A stretch of DNA of 60,021 bases from Brachionus koreanus. Taxonomy: Eukaryota > Rotifera > Eurotatoria > Ploima > Brachionidae. Within the stretch, counting starts at the first letter, position 1. The number at the start of each line of letters is the position of its first letter. The notes beneath the pieces are model-generated. The model had not been told where the DNA came from and made no database searches. It saw only the letters and a list, made by a program, of their open reading frames with translations. The position numbers and the translations under genes were made by a program. The stretch covers positions 48,314 to 108,334 of the forward strand of contig PJRA01000040.1 in assembly GCA_016987375.1 (NCBI GenBank), in the 5' to 3' direction. Shown here one piece after another: positions 45,032-57,847 of the stretch.

Positions 45032-46121
45032 AAATTAATACGCATATTCAATAAAATAAATTTTATACATTGACATTTTTAAATTGATGAATTTTTTAGA
45101 TAATTTCCATTTAAATAATATAATATTCTTTTTTTATATCATTTATTAAATAAAAAATTTAAAATTTATAACTTTTTTTGTTGTCTATCTATTTGTATCT
45201 AGCAAGTTAATACCAAACGAAACTAATGCCACGAATCTAATACCAACAAAATTAATAATTAATACTTATTTATAATTTCTGTATCGATCCAAATATTCAA
45301 TATGAATATTGATTGTCTCTTTACCTAAATTATTGTTCAATTCCCATGAATAAATTGACTAATTTACTCCCATTCTAAGCTATAGACGATTCGGTTGAAA
45401 AACCGGTACATTTTAGTCAATATTTTTCTGATTCAGTTATTTGCTTTAAAATTTTATTAACTCAAAGGATTGCTAAAAAAAAATTTGAAGAATTTTTTTG
45501 ACTAAAAATTTAAAAAATAATAAAGATATAATTATAATTATAAGGGTTTAAAAATTTCTAAAAAAATTTAACTTTATCGGTTTAGTTCATTTTAAGCTTG
45601 AGTCAAAAAATAGAAATTTTAAAATTTTTAATATTTTAATATTCGAATTAATTGAAGAATTGGAGTTTTTAAAATTCAAATACAAACAAAACAAAAATCT
45701 TACTATTTTGATAAATTAAAATTTACTATAGTAAGGTTTAGTCAAATTTGATACAAAATTAAAAAAAAAAAAGCAAAAATTAATGCTAAAAAAGCTTATT
45801 TAACTTTTTTTTTTCTAAAGGCTTTTAATTAGTTATGTAAGTGCAACATACTTAGTTGCACCAAAAGTCAAAGTCCGCTAATGATGTGCAAAGTTCCAAA
45901 GCAAAATGCATTATAACCAAATTTGTAAAAATTTAAATAATGCAACTTTGAATGTTGCACGATGTTGCTTTTACAGAACTTGATTTTGACTTTTAAAAGA
46001 AAAGTTATAACAATTTTTAACATTTTGTTCTGTTCTATTGTGCTAAATTTCACAAAACTTTAAAATAAAATAATTTAAAAAAAAAAAACTAATTATTAAT
46101 ATTTATTAAGTTAAATTATCA
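45032..46121. other. Intergenic sequence
   Basis: AT-rich. Two inverted short blocks, GTGCAACAT near 45841 and ATGTTGCAC near 45951, could fold into a hairpin unit of about 110 bases and may be a small MITE. No coding sequence is seen. Confidence 0.35.
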
Positions 46122-46822
46122 ATAAAAATTTGAAATATTGTTTTTTTAATTCAAAAATTTTGTAGGTAATTCCATTAAGCTATTCAAGAATATTTCCGCT
46201 TTAAATAACGACTAATCTATCTATATTATTTTCATATTTAAATTTTTGAACGAAAATCTTTTAGTTCTAAGTCTATTTTTCATCTGTTGTAAAGCATCTG
46301 GTTTGTTTATAGCAACGGCAGCTGAAACTTTAAGACCTTTTTGAATTTATATCATTGTCGATCAAGGAGGGTCATTTGTATTTAATGCTTTATATTTAAC
46401 TTCCTCAATTAATTCAATTGCGGCACTGCGATTAATCTCAGGCAGGTGGAAATGCTTCAATTATATGTTTTATTTTTTCTATGTTTCTTTTCTATGATTC
46501 TATGTTTTGATTTGCATCTATTTCAAAAAGACTAACCAACTCGATAAAATACTATTTTTATTTAAATTTTTTAGTAATAATTTTTTTTGAAATTGTTATG
46601 TCAAATAATCAAAATAATTTTTATTTTTATTTAAACAGTGAACAAAATTTTGAACTAACAGATGAAAAATAGACTTAGAACTAAAAGATTTTCTTTCAAA
46701 AAATTGAAAATAATATAGATAGATTAGTCGTTATTTAAAGCGGAAATATTCTTGAATAGCTTAATGGAATTACCTACAAATTTTTTGAATTAAAAAAACA
46801 ATATTTCAAATTTTTATTCAAA
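46122..46822 (-). mobile_element. Foldback MULE-like element
   Basis: Nearly perfect inverted repeats of about 165 bp (46122-46286 and 46656-46822) surround about 370 bp. The minus strand of the centre reads FHLPEINRSAAIELIEEVKY, ALNTNDPP, a stop, and then KVSAAVAINKPDALQQMKN followed by LRTKR. This resembles the conserved region of MULE/FLYWCH-type transposases in which an H-x-P is followed by a helix, 'T-x-x-P' and a 'DAL-x-x-x-I-x-R-x-R' tail. Stops and a missing catalytic core show a non-autonomous, decayed element. I do not see a clear target-site duplication. Confidence 0.65.
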
Positions 46823-47412
46823 AATATTGTAATAAAAAAATATTTACTCCATTAGTTAAATTAATTTGCTGTGTTTAAATTTTTTACAATTAATTCTATT
46901 TTTAATAATTCAATGTTAATAAAATTTCTATGAAACAGATATTTATTCACTTTCAAAACTCATTTAACTTCCCATTCAAAATTAAGTACTTATTTTGTTA
47001 AATAAATTTGTCAATAAAATGCTTTTAATTAAAATAAAATTTATTCATTTACTTTCAATTTTTAAAATAAATAAAGTTAAATTAATTTACGAATCGAAAA
47101 CTTAAAACACTATGAAAGTATCGGGTTTTCACTAAAATAAAAAAAATTAGATATCATTTATTAAACTTTAAAAAAAAAAGAAAAAAAGCTCGTGTGTTTA
47201 AATTTTTTCATTATCTAAATAAGTTACATTTTAAATTTATACTTGAAATTTGAATGATATTTAAGAGAACAATAACTCGCCTTATTTTTGTCCTAAGTGA
47301 GAATTGTGAAAATAAAAATCAAAATAAAAAATTTATAAATAAAACTTATTAACAAATAAGAATCCTAAAATTAATAAAAATTATTCCTAAAAAAATATTA
47401 ATTTTGGAAATA
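46823..47412. other. Intergenic, SLC17A9 3' flank
   Basis: AT-rich, no feature apart from the likely 3' untranslated region of the minus-strand transporter gene. Confidence 0.45.
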
Positions 47413-48938
47413 TCAGACAATTTTTTTGCCAGTTCCGAACAAAAAATAGACAATGAAACCGAAAAAGCATAGGCCAGCAGTTTGATTGAAAACAATGGAC
47501 CAGCTTTTTGTGGTTTCGAGAACATAGCCGGAAAACTTGACACCAATAAAGCCGGGCAAAGCACCAATAGTATTCATAACGCCGAAAACTGAGCCTGCAT
47601 ATTTGGGAGCCAAATCTTGTGGATTTACCATTATACCAGCATTATGAAAGCCACAACAGGCAACCGTACAAGCCATTAAGAACAATGCTGATGAATAGGA
47701 CTTGACTTGTGATATCAAAACTAAAAAAAGACCTGCACCACACAGAGAAATAAACGCCGTAAATTTGCGCACAAATGTCACTGATTGTCGACGAGCAATT
47801 AATTTGTCGGCAAGCCATCCTGCAAATATTGTACTAGGCATTGAGATTAACCATGGTACAACATTGAAAATCCATCCTCTAGAACCGGGATAATTTTCTT
47901 GAAAATATGTCGGCAACCATGTCAATAGCATGTAATAGGCATTATTTTGACACACATGAGCAATTATTAACGACCTATTTAGCATTCAATATTTAATAAT
48001 ATTTAATCTATTTAAATGTGCTTACCAAAACGAAGGCTTGGACAAAATATCCTTCCATGGAACAGAGTTTGATTGACTAGGTGCATTCGATTGATCGTCA
48101 GTATTTATAACTAATTCTTTAGCATTCAGTATGTTCAAATGTGCTCGTGATTTAATGAGCACATTATTTCTGTAATAAATAACCCAGCAAAAACACATTA
48201 CTCCTATCAGCTGAAATGTATATCTCCATCCGTATTCTTCAAGAATTATGGAAGCAAACATGCCACAAAAAAGAGTTCTAAAAAAAGAATTTATGCTTTG
48301 ATAGTTTGAAATTTTATTTTGATTAAGACTATTTTACCCCAAATGCTGACCAGAAGTTATAAAACTGAATGTGAATGCTCGTTCGTTTTCAACAATTTTT
48401 TTCGATACCAAACTACTGGTACCAGGATAGTGGAATCCCTGAAATCCGCCAGTGAGGCAACGAAGTAGGGTTATGAGAGAAAGAACTGTGTATTTGTCAG
48501 TGCTCAGAATAGTTACATAAGGTAGAAAAAAAGTAAGAAACGACCAAACTATAGCTGCATAGAATATGATCAGATCGCCGCCAATTTTATCGCTGAAAAA
48601 TCCGCCAGGCACTTGAGTTATCGGATAGCCATAGAAAAAACTCGACAGCAAAGTGGCCATTTGGGTCTTGTCATAGTTGAACTCTTTGGAAATTTCTAAA
48701 GCACACACAGACATTATAGTTCGTACTGAAAAAAGACACATGGCTCCTAAAAACAAAGTGAATGTCCAAATCTTTTTTTCTTCCCTTTTGAAAATTTTTC
48801 ATTTGGTTTTTTCTTTAAAAATAAATAGTTTTACTTGGTCCATTTTTTGTTTTGAATTATGGCTTCGTCTGCTGAAATAAGCGGCTGTATGAGAATATTT
48901 GTTGTTGACGTGGGTAATATATGATTAGATGATGACAT
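47413..48938 (-). CDS. SLC17A9: SLC17A9-like vesicular nucleotide transporter
   Basis: Four exons on the minus strand: 48938-48835, 48784-48338, 48277-48026 and 47974-47413. Phases agree and give 454 aa (human SLC17A9 is 436). It has a hydrophilic N terminus, then major facilitator superfamily spans starting IWTFTLFLGAMCLFS. Family motifs include SSFFYGYPITQVPGGFFSDK, FHYPGTSSLVSKK and ERAFTFSF in the first half. The second half has NSVPWKDILSKPSFW, LLTWLPTYFQENYP, GWIFNVVPWL and NPQDLAPKYAGSVFGV. The last blocks are characteristic of the SLC17 anion transporters and match SLC17A9 best. That protein loads ATP and other nucleotides into secretory vesicles. SLC17A5-like transport cannot be fully excluded from sequence alone. 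Confidence 0.85.
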
Positions 48939-49622
48939 GTCGAACAAATTTAACTTGAAATATTTACTTTTCATTCATTCAAATCGATGGCGAGTATTAT
49001 ACCATTCAAATAGAATTATTCTAAAATAGAAATTCCATTTAACTTAAAATAATTTATAATTTTTGTAAAGTTGTGCATGAGCTAAGGTGTCCTATTTAAA
49101 ATTGAGTTTTATTAAAATAGAAAAAATTATGAATATTAAAATTTAAAATTCTTGCAATTTTAAATTCAGGTCCGTATTGACTAAGTTCGTGCAATTATGC
49201 GATTTTTTAGTCAATATAAGGCAACTTCAATATTTTCTATGCTCTTCAATATCGCACACACTTCCTTTACCGGAATAATAAAAACCATGTTGCTAAGATA
49301 CATATTTGAAAAAAATTTTTTTTTAAAAAAAAATCTCATCTGCTAAAAAAAATTTTTTTGAGAAAAATTTAAATTCAAAATAAACAACACTTCAAAATGC
49401 TATTTAAAGATAATTTAATTAATTCTAAATTTAAACCAAGGACAAAATTTTTAGTATATTTATGCGTAATATATATATATATGTGTATTATTAATTGATT
49501 TTTATACAAGCTATCTGCGCTTATTTAAAAAGTTAACAACACATGTATAGAATCAGATCAGAGCGAGAAACTGCATTTTAAATTAAATTCAAAGAGCTTA
49601 CAAAATTAGAGTAAAAAACAGA
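48939..49622. other. Divergent promoter region SLC17A9 / SUN gene
   Basis: 684 bases of AT-rich DNA between the start codons of two genes pointing apart. It contains poly-T/poly-A runs and a short (AT)n run near 49470. No coding or RNA feature is supported. Confidence 0.45.
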
Positions 49623-51749
49623 ATGGAAAATGCTAGCTTTGGATTCATGGTGCCCAAAGTGCCATCTAAATCTGATTCAACCAAGACACACACCACATCG
49701 ACTCCGTGTCATGACCAGAAAAACCAGCTTCCCTCTCAAGTAACCAGTTCAATGCACGAATACTTTATGAACGGATCGGAGATAAACACCTCTCACAACT
49801 CGAAAAGCGTGCCTGTACTAGGAAGTAACATGAACATAAACAGCTTGTCTAGTTCGGAAACAATTAATTATCAAAAAATTCGTAAAATGGCTAGTGAAAC
49901 AGCAGAAAATACTGAAAAGCTGATCAGAGAAAAAGAAAACATGCTTCACCACCTGAAATCAATAGACTTGACCAAATACTCATTTCCGAACGAGTTAGCT
50001 TTTTTTTCTCAAAAGCCTTATGCAAAATTTAATTTTTTTATTCTTTTAGGAACAAACCTAGGACTGATTACACATATGCTAAATCGTAAGTTAAACACTC
50101 CTCAAGTATGCCATTGACTAGGTTTTATTTTTAGAAGCAGCTATTTAAAAGAATGCAAAGAATTGGCAAACGACAATGTAGAAATGCCCAATTTGTGCCG
50201 CCGTCCTCGTCGATCACCTCAAAATTCTCTAAATCAAACAAATCCGGATGAATCAACAGGCGTTTGTAGTAAAATAAAATCTTTTCTAAACAAAAGCAGC
50301 GAAGAAAAATCAATCAATAAAAGCATTGAGATTGAACAAGTTAGTGCAAAGCTTGAAAAAAGACCTAGTATTTCAACAACAACAACAACAACAACAGCAG
50401 TCAAAGTTTCTGTTTCACAAGGGCCAAAAAAAAATTTTTCAAAATGCTGTTCAATTAAAATACCTTTGCTTTTAATTTTCTTAGCGCCTTTTTTGCTCTA
50501 TGGCCTTAACAAATTAGATAAAAAAGAAAATTTATATCATAACATTAATGAAAATTATCTTGATAAATATTTAAAAGTAAAAATAAACGAGGATAGCATT
50601 GATTTATACAGGGATAAAATAAACCATATTTGCGATAAAGTTGATCTATTTTTCATCAAATTTATTCCAGAAGCTTTTTATATGCTCAAAAACAGGACAA
50701 ACATCATTAAAGAAACATTAATTGAGTACAAAGATGCTACTTTTGGCGGATTTGACTTGGCAAAAAATTTCTTCAAAAATGAAGACTTGGTTAAAAGTCT
50801 TGAGGCAATTAAAAATAAAATTTTTGACCAAACTGTTACTGCTTTCAAGGACACACAAAAAAGCCATCCTCTAATAAGACAAGAATTCGACCAAATTTTT
50901 AATTACACATTGAGCATTATGACTAACAAGTTGGCTGATCATTTGGTTCAATCGAAAAAAAGCTACGAGAGCGAACTAAATCAAGTGAAACAAATGCTCA
51001 ACGATTTGGATTCAAGATATCAAAAATTGCTAAGTAAAATGCATGAATCAAAATTGAATGAAGACAAATCGTTGGGTGACTTAGTTACTTTTGAAAAAAT
51101 AGAAGAATATATAAACAAAACGTTTTATTTGTATAATGCAGATAAGACAGGTATGACTGACTTTGCCAGTGAGTCAGTCGGAGGATCGGTCTTGTTCACT
51201 AGATGCACAGAGGACTATGTAGATAATTCTAGATGGATTACCGTCTTGAATGTGCCAATAACTAGATTGTCAGTGTCGCCGCGTGTCGTAATCCAAGGTT
51301 CGATGCAGCCTGGCAATTGTTGGGCGTTCAAAGGCGCCAAAGCTGATCTTTTCATCAAACTAGCTGCCAGAATTCAGCCAAGTTCCTTTTCTCTTGAGCA
51401 CATACCCAAAGAATTGTCTCTAACTGGCGTGATTGATAGTGCACCGCAAAACTTCTCTGTTTATGGTTATGAGAGCAAAGATGTAATCAATGATGATGCT
51501 AGACTTTTGCTTGGAAATTATCGCTACGATAATGAGTCGCAGAATACCCTGCAGTTTTTTAGTGTTCAGCATCAATATGAAAAACCTATTTCGGTAATTG
51601 AGCTAAAGATTGAGTCTAATGCTGGCAACAAAGAATTTACATGTTTGTACAAATTTAGAGTTCATGGAAAATTGTTCAAATTGATCGAACATGGTTTAAA
51701 CAATTCAAAAGAAGAGTTTGACCAAAATGAAAAGAAAAATGAGCTTTAG
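49623..51749 (+). CDS. SUN: SUN-domain inner nuclear membrane protein
   Basis: Three exons (49623-49993, 50050-50085, 50135-51749) with matching phases give 673 aa. The N-terminal nucleoplasmic part is Ser/Thr/Asn-rich and includes a Thr run (50370-50399). One hydrophobic span (KIPLLLIFLAPFLLYGL, about residues 243-259) is followed by coiled-coil-prone luminal sequence. A C-terminal SUN domain spans about residues 485-650: DFASESVGGSVLFTRC, SPRVVIQGSMQPGNCWAFKG, LEHIPKELS and CLYKFRVHG. SUN proteins bind KASH proteins across the perinuclear space and link lamina to cytoskeleton. The luminal part is shorter than in human SUN1/2. Two introns of 56 and 49 bases are typical of the compact introns in this window. 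Confidence 0.93.
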
Positions 51750-53077
51750 TTTACTTTTTTTAGCTGATAGTGATAAGCGTACTTTTTTTTAAAATTTTTG
51801 CATTACCAAAAATATATTTAATTTTGAATTTAATTTGGAATTTATTGTGAGTGTATATATGCTTCCAAAATTTAAAAAAAAAAAATGTTTGTCTCAAATT
51901 TACACAATTTAATTTTCTTTAAATTTCTTTAATCTCTAGAATTTAAAAAGAGAATTAAATGCAAATAGATTTTTCTTAAATAAAAAACAATTTCAAAATA
52001 AAAATTTAATCTTTTTATTGATACAATCTAATTTTAGTTTATTTTCTTTTTTTTTAAAATCACTCAGTAAGTCAAAATTAGTAATTAATTTAAATTGGCA
52101 CACAAACCGTTTGAAATTTTAAATTCATCTTCCTGTTTAGTTTGAGTATGTTTCAATAATTCAAAAATAAATTTAAATTTAGTTTTTGTCCTCTTTAGTT
52201 TAGCATCATCTTGTAGCGAATGTGCTTTTAATAAAGGGATATTTTTTTCTCTTAAATTTCAAATTGATCTTCTGGTCTTAAATAAACATATAATAAAATT
52301 TAGTAAAATTAAATAAAAATTTTTATTCATTTAGTCTTTGAATTATTAAAAAAACCGCTAATTTTTATTCAAAAATTGGGTGTTTTTGATGCATTAAATT
52401 AGTTGCCTATTTGAAACAAAAGATTAAAGTTAAAACAAAACACTTGCTTTAAATATTTAACTGCTAATGTACAAAATTCCAGGAGTTTTTGGATTTTGCA
52501 TTTATGCATTTAAACAAAAAAGGCAACGGTTTTTGAAAACCATTTACAAAAATTTTTAAATAAATTGGACTAATTCAGTCTTATTGAAAAATAAAACACA
52601 ACACGAATTAAGTAATAAAGTGTTTATATTTTTAATTTTTGATTTATGAGTTTTTGATTCATGAATTTTTAGATTAAGTAACTAAGACATAAATACAAAC
52701 AAGAAATTAGCAATATTATTTTTTTATATATGTTTTTTTTTGTTGGAATTTAAATTTTTTCTTTTTTCAAGCCAAGTCATAACTTTGACTTAATATTTTG
52801 TGACTTAGACTTTAAACTGTGACTTATAAACAAATCTGGTGTGAATTATTGATTAATTAAAGCAAAATCTTGATTCAAGAAATATTGTTTTCGAAAAAAG
52901 GAACAAAATATATGATGGTCTTCAATAACAACATTTAGTTTTAATTCGAATAAGAATAAAAAAAATAAGCTACAGAATATTTAACAACTTTAAAAAAGAC
53001 CTTTATTAAATTAGTATGACTTATTGGGATTTACTTAGACTAAATTTAGTCTTTAATGTAATAAAATAAAAAACTTG
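51750..53077. other. AT-rich intergenic, first part
   Basis: 3' flank of the SUN gene and AT-rich DNA. I find no coding frame, RNA fold or repeat pair that I can support. Confidence 0.45.
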
Positions 53078-53159
53078 TGTTGGCCGGCGGTTCCGCCGGA
53101 TCTGGGACTACTCAGTCGATAGGGGCACCATGGTCCCGTCAGTAGTCAGTCCCGGTCTC
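53078..53159. repeat. GC-rich double-hairpin element
   Basis: An 82-base island far richer in G and C than its surroundings. It begins with a hairpin (GGCGG-TT-CCGCC), followed by a larger inverted repeat (GGGACTACT paired with AGTAGTC and TCCC) around an inner palindrome ACCATGGT. It ends in TCTCAAAAAAA, like a retroposed A-tail. This could be a short retroposon, the end of a larger element or a structured RNA. It does not match the tRNA-SINE copies. Confidence 0.4.
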
Positions 53160-56100
53160 AAAAAAAATTTTAAAATTCTAATAATTAGTTTACGAAAAAT
53201 GGGACCTAAGTTAGCAACCAAAATTTTTTCTATTTGTTTTGATTGTTTTAAAATAGGCTACTTTTTCAACTCATTAATTATTTACATTTAAGTTTATTTT
53301 CCGAATCACATGATTTCAGGATAAAAAAACAATTAATTTCTTTATTTAATAGAATTATATTTTAAAATTGATTGACATAAATTTTAATCCGAAAAAAATT
53401 TATCACAGAAAGAAGTTACATTTTTATCTTATTCTATTTCTATTTCATAATTTTATTCTTTTTATTATTATTATTATTTTTATTATATTTTATTTATTTG
53501 AGGGAAACCCCCAGGCTACTCAGAATGGAACAAAGTCCCTCTTTTAAGCCTAACGATTATTAAAAAAGATCAAAAATTTTTTAAATGTGTATAAATAAAA
53601 TAAAAAACATAAATAATTTTATTCTATCTTTACATAAAAGAGTCTAATCAATTTACGAGTAAATTTATTTTAATAAATTTTTCATGCTTCAGGCATAATG
53701 TTATAAACCTTAATTTTATGTCTCTATTCTGATATGTTAGGATCTGGTGGTTCGTGGTTATAACACAAATAATAAAGAAACTAAGTGTAAATAATAACTT
53801 TATTAATAAATGGCCGCTTCTTGCCTTAACAAATAATAAAAAAAAATTACAAAAAATAAATGATAAGTTGTAAATTATAATTTTTTCATTTTACGTATTA
53901 TTTTCTAATCGCGTTGTGTCTAATTTTTTACAAAGTGTTATATACTAGAGACTTGCTAAACCCATAAGATCAAAGCATTGCACTGTGAAACTATAGGCAA
54001 TTAAGTTGGCTGGAGTCGGTGTTGTAGTTGTAACTACAACAATAAAGTTTTTAATTCTAAAAATATTAATATGATATTTTTACTTTAATAGTTAAAATTT
54101 AATTTATAAAAAAAAATTTTTTTTTGTTATCCTAATCGAAATTTAACATTCCAGATAAAAAAAAAACACTTTATTCAAAAAAATTTAAATTTGTTTCCAT
54201 ATGAGATTTATATTATCCAATTTTGAATTAGAAATATTAAAAGCATTATTTAAAAAATAAAAAAAGATTAAAGAGTCAATTTAAAATAATTACTATTTAT
54301 TATTTATGATCAAGATTGTGAAATAAGCAGTAGAAAAATGTGATAAAATCTGATCTGAATGTTAAATCTTCTGTCGGAATCGGTAATTAAAAGGTTGTTT
54401 GAAATCTGATTAATTTTATGCAAGTTACTGGAGATCTATTTATTCAGAATTTAAACTGGAACATAACCTGAAGGAAGTAATATGGATTAAAGAGGTCGCT
54501 ATTTGACACAATAGGACTTGATATCGGATATAAAATAGTTTATTCAATTAAAGTTCTAGTTTAGCGACAAAAGGCTCATAAATATTCCATTATTGACGGT
54601 TCATAAACAAAGAAAAATAAAGTCTTAAAGGTTGTTTATTCAAATTATCTTTGACTAGAACAATTGAATATAGCTGTCAATAGCTCTCAATTTCAATCGG
54701 CATTAACAGTTCATTTGAGATGCTTTTTTATTTGTTGATTTAAAAAGCTAAACTTAATTAAATATTTAAGGTTTTAATTTAAGTAATTGGAATCTATAAG
54801 CAAATAATGTCATGTTAAAGATCAATTTTGGCCCAATTTTAGTTTTAAGTTTAAAATTCACGTTATCTTTATTATTTAAATACTTAGCGTACTTCCCTTA
54901 AAATTAATTTCAAGCACGATACATTAAGATAGATGTTATCATGCGAGCGAGGACTGTGATAAGTCTCTCTTGACCCATTCCACTAATGGAAGTGTGACCT
55001 GTACAAGATTATTTCAAGGACTATTGTGTCTTAGATTAATGTTTAAAACAAATATATTTGTATTTTTTTTTGGTTTTGCCTATTATTTTTTTATTTATAA
55101 ATGAATAAACTGTATGATTTGAGGATTTATTATTACGTATTGCTAAAATAATAAGCTAATTTAGAAAAACATTTTAAGAGCTGTGAGTTGAAAAATAGCC
55201 ACAAGTCAAAATACAAAAATGTGTTAAAACAACTTCTTAAGAGAGTTAATAAAACACGAATTTTAATTAAAGGCTTTGAATTTTTTTATTAATTTTTGTG
55301 TTTCGCTAAGAAAACAATAAATAAAAGAGAAATAGTGAGAGCTTGAGGCCAGTGTATTCCATTGAGAAAACAATGCAAAAGAGAGGTTTGACTTGAGATA
55401 AATTAGAAACGACAATTTGACATTTTTTTCCGCACTCGATATCCACTCATCGTCCATTTGTTTTGCTTGTTTCCTACCTAAACACAAAATAAACATTGGA
55501 TTTAAAATTTAATTAAACCACTTATAGGATTAAATTTGTTTTTATTAGTCCTGATGTTTTCCTGTGCTCTTCGATATTTACCTATAATAAATCACTAGTC
55601 AGGCTCAAGTATGTGATTAAAATTTTCCAAATCTGCACGCCGCTATACTCCACAATTACCTGAATTCAAGTATATTTTTTAATTAGCAACGTTTTGTATA
55701 AAATAACTTGTTTGTTTTTTGCACTAGTCCATGAGAAAATCATTCTGAGTCAATTATTCTAAAATACATCAAATAGTCAATTAATTTTGAATCAAAACAT
55801 GTTCTTTTTAATCAACAAATTAATTGTTATATAAGTGTAGATAAATACTACTTTATTTATTTAATTAATTAATTAAAAAACTAAAATAAAGTAATAAAAA
55901 AGTGTTCTTTTAAAAAAAGAAATCAATGACAAGTTAGCAATTACAACGTAGTGTGTGGGATGATTGATGAATCTTGATTCAAAACCGCGTCTGTTCTTCT
56001 TTACCAGTGTAATAAGCTATGGGACAAGATTAAAACTTTTTATTAGCATTTATTTTTATATTACTATTTCTTTTTCAATTTTAAAAATTTCTTATTCTTT

Positions 56101-56960
56101 TTGAAATAAGTACATTTGGCTGAAAGAAAGGACTAACTACTAATCCAAACTTTTTTTTTTATAATTATAAAAGCAGCAGAACAGAATTACGTAGTTAATA
56201 TTATACTTTTTTATTATGTTTTTAATTTGTTTATTCCGTTATTAATTAAATTTAGCGCTGATTTAATGAAAAAATAGCGCAAATCTGAGTCAATAATTAT
56301 TTATGTCAATAAGTCTTGAGGTTATTTTCAAAAGTTAATTGTTTTTGAGACATTTATTGAGCTTAATTTTAAGAATTTCAATACCTATAGATATTTAAAT
56401 GCTAAAATTTTTTTAATAATTAAAAAAAAAGCAGACTGATTTTTCTTCAATTTCTTTTGGACTTATCATTAAAATTTAGATTAAATTAATTTTTTCTTAT
56501 TTTTCTATTAAGACAATCTTTTTAGATTTTAATTTAAAAAAATTTTCCAAGGTCAATTTAGAGTCAAATATAGCTTTTATGGCACATGTAGTGATTACAG
56601 TCAAATAGACTGTCTTTTAGGTTTTTCTATTCAACATTGAATAAAAATAAGATTGAAAAAATTAGAAAATTCTGCTTGACAAAATGCAAATAAATCAAAT
56701 AGCAAATAGAATGTATTAATGATTTGAATAAATCAAGTATTTGAGTTAATAATATCGAATTGCTGTAGATTTAGACTAGTCGAAACTCAATAATTATAAT
56801 AAGATTTAGTTTAGTTGGAGAACTAGCATTTCATCAAGAGGTATAATCAGCCTTATCATATTTACCTAAAGACTTATTAATTTGGCTATAAAAAGCCGGA
56901 CTGAATTTCTAAAAAAAAAAAAAAGTCATCTGTTGACCGAGTCAATGGCAAACAAATCGG
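53160..56960. other. AT-rich intergenic, second part
   Basis: Mostly unremarkable. A moderately complex block at 53495-53545 (GAGGGAAACCCCCAGGCTAC) may be a repeat tail. Inverted ends TGTTATAA (about 53700) and TTATAACA (about 53757) bracket about 65 bases. A 22-base near palindrome sits at 54020-54041 (GTTGTAGTT / AACTACAAC). A less AT-rich patch lies at 54940-55020. None can be assigned. Confidence 0.35.
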
Positions 56961-56989
56961 TTCGTGTGTTTCATGCAAATAAAACTACA

Positions 56990-57236
56990 TAAAAATCTAT
57001 GCACCTGTCAAATTGCGAAACTTTTTTCCTCTCTAGATTTGGTGGAGCACATGCAACTAATAATGAGTAAATATTAGTTAGTTTATCTTTGACTAAATCT
57101 GGGGGAAATTTGACATCAGCCAAATGAATCATTAATAATCGATTTAAGATAAGTCGATTGGACCAAATGCGGACATTTTTTGTTTCCTGCTCTAAATCCG
57201 ATCGATAAAGACTCACTAAATACCGAATTCTAAAGA
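56990..57236 (-). other. Possible exons of an unidentified minus-strand gene
   Basis: After an acceptor-like TATTTAG (near 57237), the minus strand reads SLYRSDLEQETKNVRIWSNR, then LLMIHLADVKFPPDLVKDKL, and ends at a donor-like GACAG|GTGCAT near 56998. The composition is that of real protein. Two neighbours also look coding: FFEITHRELFPSDFDFKNL (near 57345-57412) and TYLKRIILALWRFRKNDCG with EMCVSYFEIQSPACN (57530-57660). Splice phases among the three do not join cleanly, so this may be a broken gene or one of which I see only parts. No family recognised. Confidence 0.35.
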
Positions 57237-57847
57237 AAATTAACCAAATTAGTTCGCTTGATTTAAAAGATTTGGAAACTTTTATTAAAAAGTCAATAAA
57301 GTAAAAATATTAATTTTTTCTCTTTTTCTTTGTTTTCTTAAGCCAATATTAAATTCTTGAAATCAAAGTCGCTCGGAAACAATTCCCGATGCGTGATTTC
57401 AAAGAATCTAGGTGAGCAATCTACATGTGTATTTGTATTAATGTGTATAAATAGCATTTGATTTAGTTATACGATCACAGTTCTTTTTTATTTTTGAAAT
57501 TCCAAATTGGAATTTATGTCACGTGATTTAATATTGCAAGCAGGTGATTGAATTTCAAAGTAGCTGACACACATTTCACGCTTGGAACCGCAGTCATTTT
57601 TTCTAAATCTCCATAGAGCTAATATGATACGCTTCAAATACGTGTCTAAGATAACAAATTTAGTGTAATAAATCAACAGGAATTTGGCATGAAATAACTT
57701 ATCATTAAAATTTTTAATTAGAGTCTAGTTACCTAGTAACTGGTATAAATAGAAAACAAAATAACGAGCTAAAATTTCATTATTTTTTCCTTTCATTTTA
57801 GAACTAAATTTTAAAATCAGTATGAACAAATTTAATTGAAAAAAAAA

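Noticed and set aside
50369..50399. ACA microsatellite as a non-coding repeat
   Set aside because: It lies in frame inside the SUN gene and encodes a Thr run, so it is part of the protein.
54020..54041. 22-base near palindrome as a regulatory site
   Set aside because: A single occurrence far from any gene; nothing links it to a binding site.
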